NCBI GenBank assembly: GCA_016199425.1 | Contig: JACQGT010000133.1 | Span: 1-10,826 of the forward strand | DNA length: 10,826 nt | Direction of reading: 5' to 3' | Source: Chloroflexota bacterium | GTDB lineage: Bacteria; Chloroflexota; Anaerolineae; Caldilineales; Caldilineaceae | Shown here: positions 1 through 7,639 of the stretch, one piece after another | Layout of the letters: each line of letters begins with the position of its first letter | Numbering within the stretch: the first letter of the stretch is position 1 | Position numbers and translations under genes: made by a program | Notes under the pieces: model-generated | Databases searched by the model: none | Seen by the model: only the letters and a program-made list of their open reading frames with translations | Told to the model about the DNA's origin: nothing

Positions 1-3000
1 ACCCCGCCGTGGGCGCGGTGACATCGGCGTAGTAATTGGGCTGGATGGGCGTCCCTGCCGAGAAGCTCACATTGCCATCCAGATCGTTGAAAGAGCCATG
101 ACCATCCGGCGAATCGTTGTCGCCGAAGTTGCCCGCCAGACTGTAGGAAAATGTGCCCACATTGAGATCGCCAAAGGAGGTGGGCGGCGCAAAACTCTCT
201 TCCGCGCTGGGGAAGGGGTCGCCGTCGGCCAGGGTGCCGCCGCTGGTCACTTCGTACATAGGCAGGCCATAGAGAGTGACCTGCATCAGACTCTTGGCGT
301 CGTAGGCGCCGAAGACAAAGGCACTGGTGTAATACTTCTGTTTGGCCGCCACCAGCGCCGGACCGATGGCAGCACGGGTGTCGCGCAACAGTTCCCGGGC
401 GTAGTTGCGCATCACCGCTTCGGAATAGACCACACCGCCGCCGCCCCAGCCGAAACCGGTGTTGCCCACGTAATTGGCGCGCTTCTGCAGAAAAGCCTGG
501 GGCAAATCCAGCGTATTGGGATCGTTCAGCCCGCTGTGACAGCCCACGGCAAAGATGATGGCACGCGAGAGATCGCTCACCGCAGCGGCGATATCCGCTG
601 CGGTGATGTCCTGCCCAATGGGAACCAGTGTAGCTGTGTGGGTGGAATGGCTGTTGATCGACTGAAAATCGTAGCGCGGGTTGGCAGCCAGATGCCAGGG
701 ACGCAGGTGCTGATCCGTCCACAAATTCCCCAAAAGTTTATCGGTTGCAATGGTATCGTTGCTGGTCAACAGACTGATGATATTGGCGCTGTCCTCGACA
801 AAATCCCAACCGATGACGAGCGCCTTCTGCAAATTGGTCTCCTGCCCGGCCAGGAAGGTGTCGATAACGCCGATGATCTCGGTGGGTGTCTCGATCAGCC
901 TGCTGCTGGCGTAGTCGGGAATGTAGAGTTCATTGCCCTTCCACTGGCTCGGCTCTTTGTCTGTATAGTAGTCGTCGGTCAATATCTTATCCTGGGCCAG
1001 AGCAGCAGCCACAGTGCTTGTGCTGCCCAATTCCTGGGCATAGCTGCTTTCCAATTGGGTGAGATTGCCCTCGCCGATGCGCCGGAACGGGATCACCCGA
1101 TCATCGCCGGCGATGACCAGATATTCGATGTTGGGGCCGTTGGCAAAGAGGGAGAGCACCAGACCGCGGATGGCGTCGGCCACGCTATTCGCCAATGCGT
1201 TGTCGGCCAGACTGTTGGCATTGGCCGTCCAGGCGGCGTAAGCCGCGGCGACCGCGGCGTTGTTTTCCACCAGCACTACCGCCCCCTCCACCTTTTCGTG
1301 ATCCGCCAGCTCAAAAAGCTTTGCCATCACACCGCCGGTCTCGATAGGGCCGTAGAGGGATTCCAGCCGCTGCCGGTTGGTCAGAATCAGTGTGCGCACG
1401 CCGGAGGGGTCCACAGTGGGCAGGGGTGTGGGCGTTGGCGTGGGCGAAGGGGTGGGCGTCGCGGTCGGTGTGGGCGTGGGCGGGATATTCTCCTGTAGCT
1501 CCACTGTATAGCTGCTCTCCTGCCCAAAGACATTTGAATTGAATTGGGTCACTTGCACAAAATAATCGCCGGAAACGGTCGGCGTAAAGACGATTGTGGC
1601 CGAGCGCCCCGCGCCGTTGTCATCGTTTGTGCCCAAGAGGGTCTTGCCGTCCCGGTCGTAGAGACGCAGCACAGTATCGCTGTTCAGCCCCAGGCTGCCC
1701 GTGGAAATCCGGTAGACGCCGCCGGCAGTGGCGGGGAAGCGCAGCCAGTCCTGATCCCCCAGAGCGCCGGATAGGGGGTCGGCGCAGAAGTTGCGGGGCA
1801 AGGGCGCGCTGTTGGCCGCCAGGAAAGTTGCATCCGCTGGCCCGTTGTCGCCATTGCCCCCGTCGCCCCCGTCCAGGGCGCAGAAGCCGGTCTCGATGGA
1901 AAGGTCGTAGTTGGTGTTGGGTCCAGCCGCTTCCGGGTTGCGGTGGCGCACCATCGCGTAGTAGTCGCCGTTGGTAGACGGCTCGAAGACGATGCGCGAA
2001 GCCCGCACGTAGTCGTAGTCGTCGTTGGTCGCCAGTTGGTTGCCCTGGCTGTCGTAAAGAGTCAGCACTGTGTCCGACGCAAAGCCCAGATTGCTGGTGT
2101 TCAGCACATAGACTTGGGTGCTGGTCACGGTGAACTTCACCCAGTCCTGGTCGCCCGCCGGGCAGAAATTGTGGGTCTTAGCCGTTCCGCCCACATCGAT
2201 AGCTCTAGCCTGGGCAAAGCTGTCGTCCTCCTCCTGGTCGTCGCTGACACAGGAGGAAGCCAGCACCTGCATATCGTAGGTGGCGCTGGAGCCGAAACGG
2301 TTGGGGTTCTGGTTGGCGACCCGGGCGTAGTAGACCTGATCGCCGGGGCTGCTCGCCTCCACCCGCTGGGTGTTCTGGGCAATGCTGGCGCTGCTGCGGG
2401 CCTGGTTGCAGGAGCTATAGAGGGTGATGACCGGGTTGACGCCGGTTCCCGTCCCACTGCTGACGACCGCAAAGCTCTCACCGGCCTTTGTGGTAAAGCG
2501 CAACCAATCGGTATCTCCCGGCGCCTGGAAGAGGCGGCTCTGTTTTGTGCCGTCGGTGGGAATCTCCCGCGCGGTGGCGCAGGTATCGTCCGGCTCGAAG
2601 TTGTCGGTCAGCCCGGTGGCGCTGGTCAGGGTCAGGCTGTAGGCGGTAAGGGGGCCTTGCAGCCCGTCGCTGTTCTGGATGCGGGCGTAGTAGACGCCGG
2701 CCACCGGCGGCTGCCAGGCCAGGGTCGTCAGCCCGCTGGCGATTTCAGCCCCGCCGCAGGCGCTGCGCAGGGCGATCTGAGGCGCGGCGTGCTGGCCCAG
2801 ATTGGACGTTGCCAACGTGTAGGTGACTTCGGTCAGTGCAGTGAATTTGATCCAATCCTCGTCGGTCAGGTTGCGGTCGGTGGGGTGACAGAAGGAACGG
2901 GCCTCGGCTGCGCCCTCCAGCAGCCAGTTGGCCGCGCTGCACTGGTTGTCGTTCTCGTGGCTGTCCACCTCACACTCGACACCCACGCAGAAGGGCAGGG

Positions 3001-3469
3001 CGATCAGATTGTTCTCCTCGTTGTCTTCGGCGATCTGGTTGTCCCGATCCACCCAAACGTAGATGACGTGATTGCAGCCTTTGCCGCTGATGGTCTGGGT
3101 GCGCTCCGCCTGGGCCGAGGCACCGGCGGCCAGTGTGGCGAAGCCAAAGGGCCGCCCCAGGGTGGCGAGAGTGGGCGGACGATCCGCCGGGTCCACATAC
3201 AGATAGGCCGTGAAGCCGCTGCCGGTGGTGCTGGCGCCTTTGTTGCGCACGACAAATGTAATCTTCACCTCTTGCCCGTCGGCAGGCACCGGCGGATCGA
3301 GGCTGATCTCCACCGTCAGGTCCGGCCCCACGGCGGGCGCGGCCTGGGCCGCGTCCTGTCCGAGGGTCCAGAAGAAGGCGGCCAGCAGGCAGTAGAGGAC
3401 CAGCGCCGCGCCGAAGAGCGAGGCGAGACGGCGAGATGGGCTGTGGGAAAGGGGAAGATTGGGTGTCAT
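1..3469 (-). CDS. Secreted gingipain-like (C25-type) cysteine peptidase with CARDB and four PPC modules, 3' end cut by window edge
   Basis: The frame is open for 1156 codons from ATG at 3469 to the left edge with no stop or frameshift. Residues 18-43 form a signal peptide, with likely cleavage near AQA-AP. Residues 48-160 resemble CARDB (DLTVEISLDP; later WVDRDNQIAEDNEENNL). Four PPC-like beta domains follow at about 165-283, 288-404, 408-525 and 545-658, recognisable by 'GDxDWxxF' and 'GDYY' type strands. A Pro-Thr linker spans 662-685. Residues 690-1080 look like a C25 caspase-fold peptidase: a strand YLVIAGDD, probable catalytic His941 in SINSHSTH, catalytic Cys977 in AVGCHSG, then YVGNTGFGWG and a terminal LMQVTLYGLPMYEV. 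H944 is an alternative to H941. The last residues start another beta domain. The ATG has AGG 7 bases upstream. An extracellular protease is inferred; the substrate is unknown. It is the last visible gene of the cluster, 96 bases after its neighbour. Confidence 0.88.
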   Translation of the reverse strand, partial: MTPNLPLSHSPSRRLASLFGAALVLYCLLAAFFWTLGQDAAQAAPAVGPDLTVEISLDPPVPADGQEVKITFVVRNKGASTTGSGFTAYLYVDPADRPPTLATLGRPFGFATLAAGASAQAERTQTISGKGCNHVIYVWVDRDNQIAEDNEENNLIALPFCVGVECEVDSHENDNQCSAANWLLEGAAEARSFCHPTDRNLTDEDWIKFTALTEVTYTLATSNLGQHAAPQIALRSACGGAEIASGLTTLAWQPPVAGVYYARIQNSDGLQGPLTAYSLTLTSATGLTDNFEPDDTCATAREIPTDGTKQSRLFQAPGDTDWLRFTTKAGESFAVVSSGTGTGVNPVITLYSSCNQARSSASIAQNTQRVEASSPGDQVYYARVANQNPNRFGSSATYDMQVLASSCVSDDQEEDDSFAQARAIDVGGTAKTHNFCPAGDQDWVKFTVTSTQVYVLNTSNLGFASDTVLTLYDSQGNQLATNDDYDYVRASRIVFEPSTNGDYYAMVRHRNPEAAGPNTNYDLSIETGFCALDGGDGGNGDNGPADATFLAANSAPLPRNFCADPLSGALGDQDWLRFPATAGGVYRISTGSLGLNSDTVLRLYDRDGKTLLGTNDDNGAGRSATIVFTPTVSGDYFVQVTQFNSNVFGQESSYTVELQENIPPTPTPTATPTPSPTPTPTPLPTVDPSGVRTLILTNRQRLESLYGPIETGGVMAKLFELADHEKVEGAVVLVENNAAVAAAYAAWTANANSLADNALANSVADAIRGLVLSLFANGPNIEYLVIAGDDRVIPFRRIGEGNLTQLESSYAQELGSTSTVAAALAQDKILTDDYYTDKEPSQWKGNELYIPDYASSRLIETPTEIIGVIDTFLAGQETNLQKALVIGWDFVEDSANIISLLTSNDTIATDKLLGNLWTDQHLRPWHLAANPRYDFQSINSHSTHTATLVPIGQDITAADIAAAVSDLSRAIIFAVGCHSGLNDPNTLDLPQAFLQKRANYVGNTGFGWGGGGVVYSEAVMRNYARELLRDTRAAIGPALVAAKQKYYTSAFVFGAYDAKSLMQVTLYGLPMYEVTSGGTLADGDPFPSAEESFAPPTSFGDLNVGTFSYSLAGNFGDNDSPDGHGSFNDLDGNVSFSAGTPIQPNYYADVTAPTAG
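1418..1483 (-). other. Pro-Thr linker region of the C25-type peptidase
   Basis: Encodes residues 663-684, an alternation of Pro and Thr with one Ser and one Ala. It separates the fourth PPC domain from the peptidase domain. Such linkers are usual between modules of secreted Chloroflexota and actinobacterial enzymes. Confidence 0.8.
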
Positions 3470-3476
3470 ACATCTG

Positions 3477-3479
3477 CCT
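3477..3479 (-). promoter_or_regulatory. Weak ribosome binding site for the C25-type peptidase gene
   Basis: AGG lies 7 bases before ATG 3469. The nearby ATG at 3473 is in another frame, only 3 bases from AGG, and leads to a chain with no sensible domains. Confidence 0.5.
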
Positions 3480-3500
3480 GGACTTCTCTATTGGATATTT

Positions 3501-3571
3501 CCGTAGGTACGGTTTCTAACCGCACATTGACGGATTACCCAGCATTGTGCGGTTGGAAACCGCACCTACGG
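3501..3571. repeat. REPIN-like element: two inverted palindromic repeats
   Basis: Left arm 3501-3525 and right arm 3547-3571 are inverted copies, 23 of 25 bases matching, around a 21-base spacer. Each arm is itself a small palindrome: the right arm holds GTGCGGTT-GGA-AACCGCAC and the left arm the same with one mismatch. Inverted pairing of two palindromes is the layout of REPINs. On the minus strand the element starts exactly at the last sense codon of the upstream peptidase gene (CCG then TAG), so it provides that gene's stop codon. As RNA it would fold into one long hairpin or two small ones, and could protect the 3' end or lower expression of the downstream gene. No U-tract follows, so it is not a typical intrinsic terminator. 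Confidence 0.8.
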
Positions 3572-6500
3572 CTTTCGGGTGATTTGGGGCAGGAAAAGCT
3601 GCCGCTGACCTGGCGAAACCGGTGCTGCATTCAACCCCAGGCGGTCCTGGGCGTAGAAGACGACACGATAGTCGCCCGGGTCCAGGAAGCCATTCGGGTA
3701 ATTCACACTGTACTTGCCCGGCTGTCCCGCCACCGGCTCCAGACGCACCACCGGCACGTTCAGGTTAAAGATGGTCGCATCCGTCGGCTCCTCGAAGGTC
3801 GGCCCATAGACTGCCGCCCAGACCAATTCCGTCTGCTCGGCCCCCTCGGAGACTGTAGCGCTGAGCACTCCGTTGACCCCGCTCTTCTGCACATCTACCG
3901 CGTCAATCGTGGGGCGCACCGAACTGAAGAAGCGGGTTACGTAGCGGTTGACCGCAAACGTGCCGTCGCCCTCGTTGAAGACCCCATCCCCGTTGTCATC
4001 CAGGAAAGGCGTCTGGTTGACACCGGTCGTCGCCACCGCAGCCTTGCCCTGGTCGAAACAGGCCTTCAGGTTGCCGCTGTCCGCCACACAGGAGAAGAAG
4101 GCGTCCGAGAAGTAGGCCCCCTGGGCCGAGGCGTAGGCATTGTTGTCGAAGCCGGTGGAGGTGATGATCACCCGGCCTGGCTTGCTGATACTGTCTCCTG
4201 GTGGATTCACCCGGTGAATAAAGCTCCCCGACAGGCACGCCTCGTAGACGACCGTCACTTCCGTCACTCCCGATTCGCTTTCCAGGGTGCGCAGCCAGCC
4301 GTCCAGTTCGTCCGGTGTGATGCTGTTGGCCCCGGCACAGCCAGAGATGCAGAATTTGTCGGCCAGGCCGTGGTCCATCATATAGATGAAGAGCGGTTTG
4401 TCCGCATCCACCCGTGTCCCGGCCCAGACGGTAATCGCCTGCTGGAAGTTGGCCGGTGTGGAGGCGGCGTCCACCTCGTCGGCTACCCCGTTCTTGTCCG
4501 GGTCCTGGGCCACGGGAGCCAGGTAGAAGATGTCGTCGTCGGTGAAACCCGCGCTCTTGAAGATGCGGTAGGCCCGGTTGGTGGAGTTGTAGATGTTTGT
4601 CTGCAAGCCAAGTGTCTCGTTCTGCCCCGCGATAATAATCACCGCGCCTTTGCTTTCTCCCAGCCGCTCCACCGCCAGGCTGTAGTCAGTGCTGTTGTTG
4701 GCCTCATCGAAGACCGTCACCAGAATCTGGTTGTTGCCAATGCGCAAAGGCAGGTCCTCCACCCGGAAATCGTCAATCCCCTGAGCCAGGCTGAAATCGG
4801 TCTTTTCCTGGCTAATGCTGGTGTTGCGGACGCGTACCCGGCTCAGATTGCCCCCGCTGTCCGCGGCCGCGCCCGTGAAGGTCAGGGCTGGCGCAGTGGT
4901 CGTGTAGGGACCGGTCAGGGTGGGCAGCATCGATGTGACGACCGGTTTGGTGGCGTCTGTGGGTTGGAGCGGCCGGCACTGCAACTCACCCGAAGGCGCG
5001 CTCTCATTGCGCGAGAAGTCCAGAGCCGTCACGCGCAGGAAGTAGAGTTCGTTGGGGGTCAGCCCGCTCAGCTCCAGGAAGGTCGTTTCTGCCCCGGCCA
5101 CATCCCGGATGCCCGTGTCGCTGGAATTTTGGTTGCCGTATGTGACCCGGTAGCCGGTCACGTCGAATTCGGGGCTACGCTGCCACTGGATGGCCAGAGT
5201 CGTCGTGTTCACGGCCAGACAGCGCAGATTGGTGGGCGGCGAGGGCGGCACCGCATCCAGCGTGATTTTCAGGTCGTATTCGGTGCCCACCCCAAAAATC
5301 ACCGGGTCGAACTGGCGCAACTGGATGAAATACGCGCCGTTTTTGGCTGCGTTCCAGGTCAGACGCACAGTGTTGCCAAAGGCATTGCTCTCGAAAGAGC
5401 CAGGGGCAGATTCGCAATTGTCGTAGAGGAAGATGACCGGGTCGGCCAGATTGCCCACACCAGACACTTCGATGACGTAACTTTTGTTGGCCTGGGTGGT
5501 AAAGCTGATCCAGTCCTGATCCCCCTCGTAATGGAAGGTGTGGCGACGGTTGACGCCGTTGGTGGAGATGGGTTTGGCCCGGCTGCACAGATCGTCGTTC
5601 TCCTGCGCGTCCGGGTTGGGGCCGGCTACAGGCGGTTCGTCGGGGGGAGCTGCGCCCGTTTCTTTGGGGAAATAGTCCACGGCCTGTTGGCTGGCGAGAT
5701 AGACCGCCCGGACCCCACTTTTGCTGCCGTCGCCGTTCAGAATGTTGTTGGCAATCGCCGCGGCCTGATCGGCAAAGGGCGCAGCGATGATTACATCATT
5801 TGTGCCCAACACCGCCTGAATCTTTTCGATGAGGAGATCGGCCCACGTCCCTGTCCCTGTCGCTGGGAAGAAATTGGCAATCGCCGCCCGGGCTTCTCCC
5901 CCCCGTTTGGTCATATTGGCCGTGACACCCGCGCTGCTCAACAACTGTTGCATAGAGAGGTCTACACTCCCGGCATAGCCGAGCAACCCGAAGCCGTCGC
6001 CGGGGTCGCCTGCGCCGGTCTGATAGCGGGGATCGTCCTTGCCCACCAGCACATTCAATGCCTCCCGGGCCCGGGCCTGGGCCTGAACAATGTCGTCCGC
6101 CGAAGCTGCCGCGCTCATTTGGGCCGCCAGATCCCGCACAAGTTGGGCCTGCCGCATCAGACCGACGCCATAGCCCACTTGGGCCGGGGTGTCATCGGCG
6201 GAGGAGAGTACTTTGCGGATGGGTCCCAGGGGCGCGGCGGGCAGAGCATCCTTCGCGTAAATCACTCCCTGGACCAGCCGAAAGCCGTTGAATTCGCCGA
6301 TCAGATTGCGGCCCTGGTAGGAAAAGCTGACGGTTACGCCACCGCTGCTCCAGGGAACTTCGCCCAATACCAGCCGTTTGCCACCAGCCCCCAAGAGGTA
6401 GGCCCACAGGCTTACGTCGTCGGGCGGTTGCGGCACATTTTCCAGGGCGATAGCGATACGGTCGCTGGTGGGATTTTGGGCAAAGGGCTGGTGCTGAATC

Positions 6501-7549
6501 AGCCCGCCGATTGCCCCGCTTGGGAAGTAATCCGCGGTGCGCTGGGCCGTGAGAAAAGCCGTCCAGACCCCACCTTCCCCGGTGATGGGTTCGACGACAC
6601 CGTTCTCGTTCACATCCACCCCATTCACCATCCGGTTGGAGATATCCCGCATGGTCGTCGCCGGGGGAAGCGCATCCCCGGCTGTGGCCGCGGCCAGAAC
6701 CGTCTGGGCCCGTTCCACCAACTGATCGGCCCAGGTGTTGTTGCCATCGGCGGGGGCCACATTGCCAATCGTCAGACTGGCGGCGATGGCCTGATCGGCA
6801 ATCTCTTGGGTAACGCCTACGCTTTCCGCCGCCTCCAGCAGTTTGAAGTCTGTATTGGCGGCGTAGCGGAGCAGGCCGTAGCCGTCGCCTGGGTTCTCGG
6901 CTACGCCGCTGCCGTCAAAATCGCCGTAGCGGGGGTCGTCCTTGCCATAGAGAATATTCAGCGTATGTTCGGTGTGGACACGCGCGCCCCCGCGATTGCC
7001 TGCTGCCGCCGAAGATCGGGCCAGGTTGGCGTGGGTTGCCAGAATGCGCGCCTGCTGCACCATCCCCACCGCATAGCCGACGTTTTTGGGCGTGTCCCCC
7101 GCCCGATCCACCACCTCGCGGATGAGCGCCAGGGCTGCGCTGGGCAGCGTCGTCTCGAAGACGGTCTTCTCCCACATCATACGGAAGGTGTCATACTTGG
7201 CGATCAGATTGTTGCCGGGGAAATCAGGCGCGCTATTGACGACGCCACCATTGACGGCCAGTGTGCCGCTGAAAAAGCCGTCCTCGCCGCTGAGCAGATA
7301 GCTCTGCAGAGTGAACCCGGAAGGCGTCGTTGCCACTCCGTTGAGTTGAACAATCAGGCGATCGCTCTGCAAAGAGGGTGTGCCCGTGTCCACATCCCGC
7401 ACCATCACCGAACCGGTGATCGCCGCCACATCCGCCAGCAGACGGCGCGCGTCGATGCCCAAACGGGCGGCAAGGGTCTGGCTCGGCCCGAATAGCAGTG
7501 CGATGCCAATGATTAAGAGCGGGAGATAGGCTGTGTATCGTCTGCGCAT
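3566..7549 (-). CDS. Secreted legumain-like (C13-type) cysteine peptidase with duplicated anti-sigma-like N-terminal module
   Basis: The protein has 1327 residues from ATG at 7549, which has AGGA 10 bases upstream; a TTG 69 bases further up is in frame but lies inside a hairpin and is less likely. Residues 1-28 are a signal peptide. Residues 45-343 and 362-628 are two diverged copies of one unit: a beta part resembling the RskA-like anti-sigma C-terminal domain (SDRLIVQLNGV; SDRIAIALENV) and a helical part ending in KDDPRY and PGDGYGLL or PGDGFGLL. Then follow PPC (649-765), FN3 (768-860), an Ig-like domain (868-963), the peptidase (968-1213) and a beta tail. His1060 (YMMDHG) and Cys1105 (YEACLSGSF) match the legumain dyad. 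DPDKNGVADEVD and DDNGDGVFNEGD look like calcium loops. C1067/C1071 and C1154/C1164 may form disulfides. The protein ends LFLPQITRKP. The peptidase domain is about 90% identical to that of the upstream gene. Confidence 0.9.
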   Translation of the reverse strand: MRRRYTAYLPLLIIGIALLFGPSQTLAARLGIDARRLLADVAAITGSVMVRDVDTGTPSLQSDRLIVQLNGVATTPSGFTLQSYLLSGEDGFFSGTLAVNGGVVNSAPDFPGNNLIAKYDTFRMMWEKTVFETTLPSAALALIREVVDRAGDTPKNVGYAVGMVQQARILATHANLARSSAAAGNRGGARVHTEHTLNILYGKDDPRYGDFDGSGVAENPGDGYGLLRYAANTDFKLLEAAESVGVTQEIADQAIAASLTIGNVAPADGNNTWADQLVERAQTVLAAATAGDALPPATTMRDISNRMVNGVDVNENGVVEPITGEGGVWTAFLTAQRTADYFPSGAIGGLIQHQPFAQNPTSDRIAIALENVPQPPDDVSLWAYLLGAGGKRLVLGEVPWSSGGVTVSFSYQGRNLIGEFNGFRLVQGVIYAKDALPAAPLGPIRKVLSSADDTPAQVGYGVGLMRQAQLVRDLAAQMSAAASADDIVQAQARAREALNVLVGKDDPRYQTGAGDPGDGFGLLGYAGSVDLSMQQLLSSAGVTANMTKRGGEARAAIANFFPATGTGTWADLLIEKIQAVLGTNDVIIAAPFADQAAAIANNILNGDGSKSGVRAVYLASQQAVDYFPKETGAAPPDEPPVAGPNPDAQENDDLCSRAKPISTNGVNRRHTFHYEGDQDWISFTTQANKSYVIEVSGVGNLADPVIFLYDNCESAPGSFESNAFGNTVRLTWNAAKNGAYFIQLRQFDPVIFGVGTEYDLKITLDAVPPSPPTNLRCLAVNTTTLAIQWQRSPEFDVTGYRVTYGNQNSSDTGIRDVAGAETTFLELSGLTPNELYFLRVTALDFSRNESAPSGELQCRPLQPTDATKPVVTSMLPTLTGPYTTTAPALTFTGAAADSGGNLSRVRVRNTSISQEKTDFSLAQGIDDFRVEDLPLRIGNNQILVTVFDEANNSTDYSLAVERLGESKGAVIIIAGQNETLGLQTNIYNSTNRAYRIFKSAGFTDDDIFYLAPVAQDPDKNGVADEVDAASTPANFQQAITVWAGTRVDADKPLFIYMMDHGLADKFCISGCAGANSITPDELDGWLRTLESESGVTEVTVVYEACLSGSFIHRVNPPGDSISKPGRVIITSTGFDNNAYASAQGAYFSDAFFSCVADSGNLKACFDQGKAAVATTGVNQTPFLDDNGDGVFNEGDGTFAVNRYVTRFFSSVRPTIDAVDVQKSGVNGVLSATVSEGAEQTELVWAAVYGPTFEEPTDATIFNLNVPVVRLEPVAGQPGKYSVNYPNGFLDPGDYRVVFYAQDRLGLNAAPVSPGQRQLFLPQITRKP
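3569..4648 (-). repeat. Duplicated peptidase-domain segment, copy 1 (within the 1327-residue gene)
   Basis: This segment encodes residues 968-1327 and is a close copy of 7643-8713. By eye there are about 25 amino-acid differences in the 246 residues of the peptidase domain. Bases 4206-4261, covering the catalytic Cys codon, are identical to 8271-8326, including synonymous positions. The upstream PPC, FN3 and Ig-like parts of the two genes match much less well. Confidence 0.85.
5666..6466 (-). repeat. Intragenic module repeat, unit B
   Basis: Encodes residues 362-628. Matching motifs to unit A are SDRIAIALENV, NLIGEFNGFRL, DDTPAQVGYGVGLMRQA, NVLVGKDDPRY, PGDGFGLLGYA, TWADLLIEKIQAVL and ASQQAVDYFP. 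The similarity is clear at protein level but weak in DNA, so the duplication is old. Confidence 0.75.
6521..7417 (-). repeat. Intragenic module repeat, unit A
   Basis: Encodes residues 45-343 of the 1327-residue peptidase. It aligns with unit B through shared order and motifs: SDRLIVQLNGV, NLIAKYDTFRM, GDTPKNVGYAVGMVQQA, NILYGKDDPRY, PGDGYGLLRYA, TWADQLVERAQTVL, TAQRTADYFP. It also carries DFDGSG, a possible calcium-loop start, which unit B lacks. Confidence 0.75.
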
Positions 7550-7559
7550 AAGACTTATA

Positions 7560-7563
7560 TCCT
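7560..7563 (-). promoter_or_regulatory. Ribosome binding site for the 1327-residue peptidase gene
   Basis: AGGA lies 10 bases before ATG 7549 and decides this start over the in-frame TTG at 7618. The encoded chain then begins MRRRYTAY, a normal signal peptide, instead of a 23-residue extension. Confidence 0.65.
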
Positions 7564-7570
7564 GTGAACC

Positions 7571-7626
7571 TTTGGAGATTGGGTATTGTGTCGGGGCCGG
7601 TGTCGCTCGAATACCCAATATCCAAA
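7571..7626. repeat. Long imperfect inverted repeat (hairpin) upstream of the 1327-residue peptidase gene
   Basis: Arms 7571-7586 and 7611-7626 are inverted copies, 15 of 16 bases matching, around a 24-base GC-rich loop. On the minus strand the 3' arm ends 7 bases before the AGGA ribosome binding site of the downstream gene. It has no U-tract, so it could be an RNA stability or translation-control hairpin rather than a terminator. The arms are built from TTGG-heptads (see next entry), so the symmetry may also come from two opposite-facing copies of a low-complexity intergenic repeat. Confidence 0.65.
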
Positions 7627-7635
7627 CCCAATATC
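7612..7635 (-). repeat. TTGG heptad-like intergenic repeat
   Basis: On the minus strand the 10-mer GATATTGGGT occurs twice, 13 bases apart, giving a run of TTGGGT, TTGGATA and TTGGGTA. The same motif faces the other way at 7573-7586 (TTGGAGA TTGGGTA), and a single TTGGATA lies at 3491-3497 in the other intergenic gap. It looks like a small heptad repeat family confined to the gaps. Function unknown. Confidence 0.5.
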
Positions 7636-7639
7636 TGAT

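Noticed and set aside
98..1498. A plus-strand open frame of 466 codons
   Set aside because: Antisense of the C25-type peptidase in the same codon register; it ends where the sense gene uses a CTA codon.
2970..3473. A minus-strand frame of 167 codons starting with ATG 3473
   Set aside because: It overlaps the signal peptide and CARDB-like region in the wrong frame, is rich in Arg, Gln and Pro, and has a poorly placed ribosome binding site.
3501..3571. CRISPR repeat
   Set aside because: Only two copies, in inverted orientation with one spacer, and each copy is a palindrome; this fits a REPIN-like element, not an array.
1943..7495. A plus-strand open frame of 1850 codons
   Set aside because: It is the codon-aligned antisense of two minus-strand peptidase genes and also crosses their gap. 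It stays open because the sense genes avoid TTA, CTA and TCA codons. Its product has no recognisable domain, while the minus frames have signal peptides, catalytic motifs and repeats.
7550..7618. TTG start giving a 23-residue extension of the 1327-residue peptidase
   Set aside because: It lies in the intergenic hairpin, has no ribosome binding site and would place a non-signal extension before a good signal peptide.
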